Part shown: piece after piece, positions 5,575 to 11,500 of the stretch
Layout of the letters: each line of letters opens with the position of its first letter
Numbering within the stretch: position 1 is the stretch's first letter
Assembly (NCBI GenBank): GCA_964374095.1
Contig: CAYJXJ010000151.1
Location: forward strand, 1 to 11,500
Source of the DNA: CAYJXJ01 sp964374095
GTDB lineage: Bacteria; Elusimicrobiota; Elusimicrobia; UBA1565; UBA9628
DNA length: 11,500 nt
Reading direction: 5' to 3'
Program-made: the position numbers and the translations under genes
Notes under the pieces: model-generated
Told to the model about the DNA's origin: nothing
The model's database searches: none
The model's input: the letters and a program-made list of their open reading frames with translations, nothing else

Positions 5575-6704
5575 TACTTCCCGAAAAGGCGTCTGAGCAG
5601 GCCGCCTTCCTCGCTCTTCTCCCCCAATGCGGCGGCCTGCGATCCGTTCCCTCGAATTTTGGCGAATTCCAAAAGCAGTTGCCGTTCCCTTTCCGTGAGA
5701 TGCGTCGGCACCTCGATTTTGACCCGCACCATCAGGTCTCCGAAGCCCTTCCCGTGCAGTTTGGGCATTCCCTTATCGCGCACCCGGAAGGTCGCGCCGT
5801 GCTGGACCCCGGCCGGCACCTTGATGCGGGTGCGCTCTCCGGAGATCGTGGGCAGGTCGAGGGTCGTTCCCAAGGAAGCCTCGGCGATATCGAGGACGGC
5901 CTCCATGACGAGGTCGTCTTCGTTTCTCTCGAAGCGCGGGTCCGTCCGGACCTTGACCGCGACGAAGAGGTCTCCGTGCGCCGCCCCGCGGCCGGCGGCG
6001 TCTCCCCAACCCTCGACGCGCAGGGTGGCCCCGTCGAATATTCCCGCGGGCATCCGGATCTTGCGTTCGGCGCGGCCGCGCACGCGGCCGGCCCCGGAAC
6101 AATCGCGGCAGGGGCTTTCCACGACCTGCCCCTCGCCCCCGCAGGCCGGACAGGCCTGGGTCATGGAGAAAAAACCCTGGGAGAACTGCACCCGGCCCGC
6201 TCCTCGGCATTCCGAGCAGCGGCGCACCCCCGTGCCGCGGCGGGCGCCGCTGCCGTCGCACGCGGCGCACGCTTCCACGCGCTCGAAGGACACCGTGACC
6301 TGAGTCCCGCGGTAAGCCTCCTCGAGGCTGACCTCCGCCTCGGCCTTGACGTCATGGCCGCGCCGTGGGCGGCGGCCCCCGCCGCCCGGGCCTCCGAAGA
6401 AGCTCTCGAAGATGCCCTCGAAAAGATCGCCGACGTCGACTCCGGCGCCGCCGAAACCCGGGCGGCCGCCCGCGCCCTGCGCCGCAAGGCCGGCCTCGCC
6501 GTGCTGGTCGTAGATTTGGCGCTTCTGGGGGTCGGAAAGGGCCTCGTAGGCCGCGTTGATCTTTCGGAACTTCTCCTCGGCCTGCTTGTTGCCCGGGTTG
6601 CGGTCCGGATGGCACTTCATCGCGAGCTTGCGGTAGGCCGACTTGATCTCGGCTCCGCTCGCGTTGCGGGCCACTCCCAGAAGGTTGTAGAAATCCTCAG
6701 CCAC
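5574..6704 (-). CDS. dnaJ: Chaperone protein DnaJ (Hsp40)
   Basis: Co-chaperone that delivers unfolded substrates to DnaK and stimulates its ATPase. The 376-residue class I architecture is complete: J domain 1-70 with HPD at 32-34, a short Gly/Phe-rich linker (about 75-112), four CxxCxGxG zinc repeats (Cys146/149, 163/166, 185/188, 199/202), then the substrate-binding beta domains (MPAGIFDGATLRVEGWG; VPAGVQHGATFRVRDKGMP). The start is GTG at 6704, nine bases after a GGAG that overlaps the last codons of dnaK, with a six-base gap to the dnaK stop. It is coupled downstream to rsmE by TAATG. Regulation is expected from the HrcA/CIRCE promoter upstream of hrcA. Confidence 0.97.
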   Translation of the reverse strand: MAEDFYNLLGVARNASGAEIKSAYRKLAMKCHPDRNPGNKQAEEKFRKINAAYEALSDPQKRQIYDQHGEAGLAAQGAGGRPGFGGAGVDVGDLFEGIFESFFGGPGGGGRRPRRGHDVKAEAEVSLEEAYRGTQVTVSFERVEACAACDGSGARRGTGVRRCSECRGAGRVQFSQGFFSMTQACPACGGEGQVVESPCRDCSGAGRVRGRAERKIRMPAGIFDGATLRVEGWGDAAGRGAAHGDLFVAVKVRTDPRFERNEDDLVMEAVLDIAEASLGTTLDLPTISGERTRIKVPAGVQHGATFRVRDKGMPKLHGKGFGDLMVRVKIEVPTHLTERERQLLLEFAKIRGNGSQAAALGEKSEEGGLLRRLFGK

Positions 6705-6710
6705 CGGCCG

Positions 6711-8809
6711 CTACTCCTTGGGCTTGTCCTCGTCGACCACCTCGGCGTCCACCGCCTCGTCGGGGCCCTTGCCTTCCTGCCCACCCGGGGACGCCTGGCC
6801 TTTGGCGCCCCCCGGACCGGCCTTGGACGCCTCCTGGTAGACCCGCTCGGCCAGCTTGTGGGACGCCTTCATCAGTTCGTCCTTGGCCTGGTTGATCCGG
6901 TCGAGGTCGTCGGACTTGAGGGCATCCTTGAGGTCGGCGATGCCGCGGTCCACCGCGGTACGCTCCTCCTGGGAGATCTTATCGCCGTGCTCCTTGAGGG
7001 CCTTCTCGCAGGCGTAGAGCACGCTGTCGGCCTCGTTCTTGGCCTGCACGCGCTCCTTCACCTTCTTATCCTCTTCGGCGAACTTCTCGGCCTCTTTGAC
7101 GAATTTCTCGATCTCGTCTTTCTTGAGCTTGTTGGGCGCGGTGATGGTGATGTGCTGGGCCCGCTTGGTCCCGAGGTCCTCGGCCTTGACGTTGAGTATG
7201 CCGTTGGCGTCGATGGAGAACGTCACCTTGATCTGCGGCAGGTTGCGGGGCGCCGGGGGAATCCCGTCGAGGTCGAAGCGCCCGAGCGGGACGTTGTCCT
7301 TGGCCATGGGACGCTCCCCTTGCAGGACGTTGACGGTCACCGCCGGCTGGTTGTCCTGGGCCGTTGAGAAGATGTTCCACTTTTGCGTGGGGATGGTGGT
7401 GTTCCTCTCGATGAGCGGGGTCATCACCGCGCCCAAGGTCTCGATCCCCAGGGTGAGGGGCGTGACGTCGAGCAGCACGACGTCTTTGACCTCCCCGGTC
7501 AAGACCGCGGCCTGAATCGCCGCGCCCGCGGCCACGCACTCCATGGGATCGATCCCCCGCTCGACCTTGCGGCCCACGTAGTCCTCGACGAACTTCTGGA
7601 CGATGGGCATGCGCGTGGGGCCGCCCACCAAAATGATCTTGGTGATGTCGGAGACCTTGAGCTTGGAGTCGGTGAGGGCCTGCTCGATCGAGCCCCGGCA
7701 GCGCTTGACGATGGGCTCGACCAAAGACTCGAGCTTGGCGCGGGTGAACCGCATGGTCAGGTGCTTGGGGACGTTGTTGATCGCGGTGAGGTAGGGCTGG
7801 TTGATCTCGGTCTCCATGGTCGTGGAGAGCTCGATCTTGGCCCGCTCCGCGGCGTCGCGCAGGCGCTGAAAGGCCTGGGCGTCGTCGCGCACGTCAACCC
7901 CGCATTCCTTCCTGAATTCCCCGGCGATGAAGTCGATGAGGGCCTTGTCCATGTCCGTGCCGCCCAACTGGGTGTCCCCGGAAGTCGAGAGCACCTCGAA
8001 GACCCCCGTGCCGAAGTCCATGATGGTGACGTCGAGCGTCCCCCCGCCCAGGTCGAAGACCATGATCTTGGCGTCCTGGACCTTCTTGTCCAGGCCGTAG
8101 GCCAAGCTCGCGGCGGTCGGCTCGTTGACGATGCGCACCACCTCCAGGCCCGCGATCGTGCCCGCGTCCTTGGTGGCCTGCCGCTGGTTGTCGTTGAAAT
8201 AGGCCGGGACCGTGATGACGGCCTTCTCGACCTTGTTGCCCAGGAACTCCTCGGCGTCCTCCTTGACCTTCTGGAGCAGGAAGGCCGAGAGCTGCTGGGG
8301 GGTGTAGTCCTGGCCGTTGGGCGCGTGGTATTTGTGGTCCGTGCCCATCTTGCGCTTGAAGGCCATGAAGGTCCCTTCCGGGTTGGCGACGGCCTGGCGC
8401 TGGGCGGGTATGCCCTAGAGAACCTGCCCGTTCTTGGTAAAGCCGACGTAGGACTGGAAGCNNNNNNNNNNAGCCGCTGCTCGAGGGCGCGCGCTCGCTC
8501 GCGGAGCTGAAGGAGATCGCGCAGGCCAAGCAGCAGTTCTTGAAGGACGAGCAGCCGCGGCCGGACCCATCCCCGATCGGACCGGTCCACAGCTTGGTCT
8601 GGCTCTACCTGCGCGCTGGCGACGGCCTGGCGCTGGGCGGGTATGCCCTTGAGAACCTGCCCGTCCTTGGTAAAGCCGACGTAGGACGGGAAGGCCTTGC
8701 CGGCGACGGTGTGACCTTCCTTCGACGGGATGATCGTCGTCTTGCCGCCTTCCATGACCGCGGCGGCGGTGTTGGACGTCCCGAGATCGATTCCGATGAT
8801 TTTGCTCAT
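6711..8809 (-). CDS. dnaK: Molecular chaperone DnaK (Hsp70), split by scaffold gap
   Basis: ATP-dependent Hsp70 chaperone. The N-terminus MSKIIGIDLGTSNTAAAV begins at 8809 after GGAGG with a five-base spacer. From about 8384 leftward the protein continues without further break through the ATPase motifs (AVITVPAYFNDNQRQATKDA, EPTAASLAYGLDKK, VFDLGGGTLDVTI, ILVGGPTRMP), the linker VVLLDVTPLTLGIETLG, the substrate domain and a tail ending EVVDEDKPKE. Joining the two contigs at their repeated overlap gives about 621 residues, a normal length. Between them lie a foreign 145-base tail, ten N and a duplicated 77-base piece whose left copy has TAG where the right copy has AAG; these are assembly or consensus faults, not a pseudogene. 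GKAFPSYVGFTKDG near residue 37 is an unusual N-terminal variant. Confidence 0.95.
8384..8461. repeat. Duplicated contig overlap, left copy
   Basis: About 77 bases of dnaK that recur at 8617-8693 with three internal mismatches. In the dnaK frame they change P to Q, D to N, and K to a TAG stop, relative to the right copy. This is best read as two overlapping contig ends not merged by the assembler. Confidence 0.85.
8462..8471. other. Scaffold gap (10 N) inside dnaK
   Basis: Ten N bases. Because flanking dnaK sequence is present on both sides, the gap hides an overlap, not missing coding sequence. Confidence 0.97.
8472..8616. other. Foreign tail on contig end inside dnaK
   Basis: 145 bases that do not belong to dnaK. 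The plus strand stays open and reads protein-like, with SLAELKEIAQAKQQFLKDEQ followed by a Pro-rich stretch and VHSLVWLYLRA, so it may be a piece of another gene in the opposite orientation. I do not recognise the family. It joins dnaK abruptly at 8616/8617, next to the N gap, which points to a chimeric contig end. Confidence 0.6.
8617..8693. repeat. Duplicated contig overlap, right copy
   Basis: Right-hand copy of the dnaK piece also found at 8384-8461. Its translation (FPSYVGFTKDGQVLKGIPAQ) fits DnaK without stops, so this copy is the more trustworthy. Confidence 0.85.
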
Positions 8810-8861
8810 AGCTTCCTCCCGATCCCCGCGCCTCCCATGAGTGGAAGCGCAGGCAAATTTT

Positions 8862-9416
8862 TCATTCCTTCTTCTTGGCGATGATGACTTTCGCCGGCCG
8901 CAAGACCTTGCCCCGCAGGGTGAAGCCCCGCTGGACGACCTCCGCGACCGCCCCGGGCTCGCAGCCCTCGCGGTCCACCGCGGCGAGCACCTCGTGGAGC
9001 ATGGCGTCGAAGGGCTTGCCCAGCGGCGACATCGCTTCCACCCCCTCGTCCTTGAAAAGCCTCTCGAACTCCTTGAAAATGCCCTCCATCCCCTTGGCCA
9101 GCGGCATGTCGGTGTGGGCGGCCTGGATATCCTCGTGCGCCTTGAGCAGAAGATCGTAAATCGGCAAGAGACTCAGCAGCACCTCGGCGCGGCCCCACTG
9201 CATGATCTCGGGCCGCTCGCGGTCGGTGCGCTTGCGGTAGTTCTCGAACTCGGCCTTGAGCCGCAGGAGTTGGCCGTAGTAATCGGGAGCCTCCGGGGGC
9301 GCGGTCAAGGCCGGAGGCCGAGCCTCCCCGCCGCCCTCAGGAAGGACGTTGGTCGGCGGGGGCGGCGGCCCCTTGGCCGCCGGAGCTTCCTGGGTCGGCG
9401 CCGGCTCTTCAGCCAT
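8862..9416 (-). CDS. grpE: Nucleotide exchange factor GrpE
   Basis: GrpE releases ADP from DnaK. The protein of about 184 residues has a low-complexity Pro/Ala-rich N-terminus (1-60), a long helix with YYGQLLRLKAEFENYRKRTD that dimerises as a coiled coil, and the C-terminal beta wing EVVQRGFTLRGKVLRPAKVI. The helix reads RERPEIMQWG where many homologues have a longer charged run, but this is within family variation. ATG 9416 was chosen: it overlaps the hrcA stop by eight bases (ATGGCTGA). An in-frame ATG at 9428 has GGAGG directly adjacent, too close to work well. The gap to dnaK is 52 bases with a strong ribosome site. Confidence 0.95.
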   Translation of the reverse strand: MAEEPAPTQEAPAAKGPPPPPTNVLPEGGGEARPPALTAPPEAPDYYGQLLRLKAEFENYRKRTDRERPEIMQWGRAEVLLSLLPIYDLLLKAHEDIQAAHTDMPLAKGMEGIFKEFERLFKDEGVEAMSPLGKPFDAMLHEVLAAVDREGCEPGAVAEVVQRGFTLRGKVLRPAKVIIAKKKE

Positions 9417-10536
9417 CGCCTTCCCCATCCTCCGACCAGGACCCGAGCTCCCGGGAGACCAGGCCGCTCATATAATCGACGAAACTCATCATCCGGGAGT
9501 ATTCCATGCGCTTGGAGCCGAGTATTCCAAGGACGCCGACCGGGCGGTCCTTGTGCCGGTACACCCGGGTCACGAGGCTGAGGTCCGCCAACTCAGGGAC
9601 GCCGCTCTCGGCGCCGATGCGCACCGCCGCGTTGCCGGCTCTCGAATCCGCCCCCCCCGCCCCGTCACCATCTTGGAGGCGCAGGTCGCCGCGCAGGTCC
9701 GCCTCCAACAGCCCCGTCAGCACGCGGCGTTCTTGGAGAAGGCGCATCAACGCCTGCATCTTCCCGAAATCGCCCTCAGCCTCGGGGACGGCGGTGAGAA
9801 TGTTCTCCGCGCCCTCCATGTAGAGCGATTCCGGCAGCACCACGCGGCCCAATTCATCGACGAGCTCGGCGGCCAGAACCGAGAGCTGCTGGAATTCGCG
9901 TTCGAGTTCCTTTAAGTGCTCCGTGATCAAAGCCTTGGCCTCGCGCACGTCCCGGCCTTGGACGTTGTCGTTGAGGAATCGATTCAGGAGGTTGAGCTGC
10001 CTTTCCGTGGGAACGAAGGAGAGCTTGATGGGCCAGTGCTTGACCATTCCGGCCCGGTTGACCAGGACCGCGACCAGGTGGCGTCCCCCGGCGCTGACGA
10101 GCTCAAGACGCTTGATGGGTTCGTCTTGGTGGCGGGCGGAGAGGACCAGGCCCGCCCCATGGGACACTCGGGACAGGACCCGGGAGGTCTCGGAGAGCAG
10201 GGTGTCGAGCTCGGCCGCCCGCCGGGTGTACTGGCGCTCGATGGTATCGCGCTCCTTGGCCGCCAGGCGCTGTATGTCCATCAGGTAATCCACGAAAAAG
10301 CGGTACCCCTTGTCGGTGGGCTTGCGCCCGGCCGAGGTGTGGGGCTGGCTGAGGTACCCCTCATCCTCGAGCTCTTGGAGTATGGTCCGGATCGTCGCGC
10401 TGGAGAGATCGAGGCCCGATTCCTTGGCGATGGCCTGGGAAGCGACGGGATGGGAGGTGCGGATGAAATAGTGGACCACCCACTGGAGCAGGTCGCGCTT
10501 GCGCTTCTCGGCGACTTCGGGCTTGAGTTGTCTCAC
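9409..10536 (-). CDS. hrcA: Heat-inducible transcription repressor HrcA
   Basis: HrcA represses class I heat-shock genes by binding the CIRCE element. The 375-residue protein has the diagnostic N-terminal winged helix: HYFIRTSHPVASQAIAKESG, SSATIRTILQELEDEGYLSQ and the wing PHTSAGRKPTDKGYRFFVDYL. The GAF-like regulatory region ends with VGVLGILGSKRMEYSRMMSF, as in the family. It is slightly longer than usual (about 340-350), mainly through a Gly/Ala-rich loop (DGDGAGGADSRAGNAA). Start is GTG 10536, seven bases after AGGA. First gene of the operon, directly behind a promoter and CIRCE-type operator, so it should be autoregulated. Its stop overlaps grpE. Confidence 0.97.
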   Translation of the reverse strand: MRQLKPEVAEKRKRDLLQWVVHYFIRTSHPVASQAIAKESGLDLSSATIRTILQELEDEGYLSQPHTSAGRKPTDKGYRFFVDYLMDIQRLAAKERDTIERQYTRRAAELDTLLSETSRVLSRVSHGAGLVLSARHQDEPIKRLELVSAGGRHLVAVLVNRAGMVKHWPIKLSFVPTERQLNLLNRFLNDNVQGRDVREAKALITEHLKELEREFQQLSVLAAELVDELGRVVLPESLYMEGAENILTAVPEAEGDFGKMQALMRLLQERRVLTGLLEADLRGDLRLQDGDGAGGADSRAGNAAVRIGAESGVPELADLSLVTRVYRHKDRPVGVLGILGSKRMEYSRMMSFVDYMSGLVSRELGSWSEDGEGDG

Positions 10537-10550
10537 GTTCGGGTCCTAAA

Positions 10551-10577
10551 TTAGCAGTCTAACGAATCGACTGCTGA
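10551..10577. promoter_or_regulatory. CIRCE-type operator (HrcA binding site), variant
   Basis: TTAGCAGTC (10551-10559), nine bases, GACTGCTGA (10569-10577). The 9-9-9 layout is exactly that of CIRCE (consensus TTAGCACTC-N9-GAGTGCTAA). The seventh base is G instead of C and the mirrored base in the other arm is C instead of G, so symmetry is kept; one further base in the right arm departs from consensus. It sits at the predicted transcription start of hrcA. Confidence 0.88.
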
Positions 10578-10578
10578 T

Positions 10579-10607
10579 ATTTTAACCCATGAGCCCGCTG
10601 CTGTCAA
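10579..10607 (-). promoter_or_regulatory. Promoter of the hrcA-grpE-dnaK-dnaJ-rsmE operon
   Basis: On the minus strand TTGACA (10607-10602), a 17-base spacer and TAAAAT (10584-10579): perfect -35, five of six in the -10. The CIRCE-type operator begins one base downstream of the -10, so HrcA binding would block transcription initiation. The leader to the hrcA GTG is about 35-40 bases. Confidence 0.85.
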
Positions 10608-10657
10608 TATGCCGGGCTCCCCGCCCTTGCCACATATGGGGAGGCGCAGGCCGGGGG

Positions 10658-11299
10658 CTATTTGCTGCCGTTGGAAACCGCCGGTTTCTGAAGCAGCGCC
10701 AGCTTGCCGCCGACGAGCACGTCGTCGATGATGCCGTAGGCCTTAGCCTCGTCGGCGGACATGTAAAAGTTGCGCTAGCAGTCCTTGTTGATCTTTTCGG
10801 CGGTCTGGCCGGTGTGCTTGGCCAGGATATTCTCCAAGACCCCGCGGATGTGGGCCATCTCCTTGGCCTCGACCACGATATCGGTCGCCTGGCCCGAGAT
10901 GCCCCCGGCCAGGGGCTGGTGGATCATGATGCGCGACTGGGGAAGGGCGAAGCGCTTGCCCTTGTTGCCGGCGGCCAGGATGACCGCGCCGAAGGACATC
11001 GCCATGCCCATGCAGATCGTGGTGATCGGGGCCCTGACGAACTGCATGGTGTCATAGACGGCCAGGCCCGCCGAGACCATCCCTCCCGGGGAATTGATGT
11101 AGAGATTGATATCCTTCGCAGAATCCTCCGATTCAAGGTAGAGGAGCTGAGCGATGAGGTTGTTGGCCGAGTCGGTGGTGAACTCGCCCTCGTAGCCGCC
11201 GACGAAAATGATGCGGTCCTTGAGAAGGCGGGAGTAGATGTCGTAGCCGATGACCGAGCCCTGCGGCGCGCGTTCGATGACCTGGGGGATGATGTTCAT
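10658..11299 (-). pseudogene. clpP: ATP-dependent Clp protease proteolytic subunit, with internal TAG
   Basis: ClpP forms the tetradecameric serine-protease chamber that works with ClpX or ClpA/ClpC. Motifs visible: YINSPGGMVSAGLAVYDTMQ, the catalytic Ser102 in GMAMSFGA and His127 in MIHQPLAG. Translation stops at a TAG (10777-10775, codon 175), after AEKINKDC, but the same frame resumes with RNFYMSADEAKAYGIIDDVL and ends at a TAG (10660-10658), giving the normal length of about 213 codons. The stop replaces a Glu/Asp position (GAG to TAG is one change). Two codons later, where E. coli ClpP has its catalytic Asp, this sequence has Asn177. AGGA lies seven bases before the ATG at 11299. Either a consensus error or a recently inactivated gene. 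Truncation alone would remove the end of the handle region. Confidence 0.88.
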
Positions 11300-11500
11300 G
11301 AGGAGATCCTAATAAAAAGAGGGGTCACGTCTCAACAGGACGGCAGTACTTCCCCAAGCGTCCGGGAGCCTAGGTGGGATGGGGCTTGGGGAGGGCCGTA
11401 AAGAAAGAAGAAGGTAAGAGTTCGGGGATTTTTCGCCTTTTGGAATTTCCCACAGCGTCAAAAGTCGGTTGGCCTGCCTGATTTGACTTAAAATCTCAGC
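11300..11500. other. No gene recognised upstream of clpP
   Basis: 201 bases to the window edge with no convincing reading frame. It contains an inverted repeat, CCCCAAGC (11352-11359) with GCTTGGGG (11384-11391), spaced by 24 bases and without a U-run. No CIRCE element and no promoter I would defend were seen. Confidence 0.5.

Noticed and set aside
5679..7367. Very long plus-strand frame (562 codons) opposite dnaJ and dnaK
   Set aside because: It is a shadow of GC-rich codons in two unmistakable genes on the other strand; its translation has no recognisable domain.
8401..8430. TAG inside dnaK together with TAG inside clpP as evidence for stop-codon reassignment
   Set aside because: The second copy of the dnaK segment has AAG at that place, the two TAGs fall at different amino acids (Lys and Glu/Asp), and TAG is the natural end of both dnaK and clpP.
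8472..8616. Plus-strand frame in the dnaK gap as a real small gene
   Set aside because: It has no proper ends of its own, abuts the N run, and is joined to dnaK at a sharp breakpoint; a chimeric contig end explains it better.
10608..10657. Intrinsic terminator after clpP
   Set aside because: CTCCCC and GGGGAG can pair around a 15-base loop, but no U-run follows, and the region leads directly into the hrcA promoter.
11340..11400. Inverted repeat upstream of clpP as a terminator or operator
   Set aside because: Eight-base arms with a 24-base spacer and no T-tract on either strand; not enough to name a function.
1..11500. CRISPR arrays, tRNA or rRNA genes
   Set aside because: No regularly spaced repeats, no tRNA cloverleaf-like segment and no rRNA motif was noticed on either strand.

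Overview
This is a bacterial, GC-rich window with almost all coding on the minus strand. The 10-base N runs at 543-552 and 8462-8471 show it is a scaffolded draft assembly, most likely a metagenome bin. I cannot name the phylum. HrcA with a CIRCE operator, the order hrcA-grpE-dnaK-dnaJ-rsmE(-mtaB) as in Firmicutes-type heat-shock operons, and an unusual DnaK N-terminus all indicate Bacteria, outside the classic enteric sigma-32 arrangement.

Right to left (direction of transcription): 11300-11500 has no clear gene. clpP (10658-11299) carries an in-frame TAG and an Asn at the expected catalytic Asp. Next is a textbook promoter (TTGACA, 17 bp, TAAAAT) with a CIRCE-type operator at the predicted start of transcription. 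It drives hrcA (repressor), grpE (nucleotide exchange factor), dnaK (Hsp70), dnaJ (Hsp40) and rsmE (16S rRNA m3U1498 methyltransferase). These are packed with short gaps or overlaps. A small Cys-pair ORF overlaps the rsmE stop by ATGA and then runs into an AT-rich island.

From about 4.8 kb down to 1.36 kb the conserved operon is interrupted by an accessory island. It holds an XRE-type HTH regulator with an extra C-terminal module plus a small nucleotidyltransferase-like protein, a small hypothetical ORF, a DUF6088/AbiEi-like antitoxin plus an AbiEii-like nucleotidyltransferase toxin, and a short remnant that resembles the tail of a serine recombinase. In many genomes mtaB directly follows rsmE. 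Here mtaB (1-1361, running off the left edge) lies beyond the island and has no canonical start codon. I infer that a mobile toxin-antitoxin/phage-defence island was inserted between rsmE and mtaB.

Both N gaps show the same assembly fault: the flanking sequence is repeated on both sides with mismatches, and one contig end carries a short foreign tail. The breaks in mtaB and dnaK should therefore not be read as biology. The most interesting real signals are the CIRCE variant with matched changes in both arms, the island with its self-contained promoter/operator, the HTH fusion, and the lesions in clpP.
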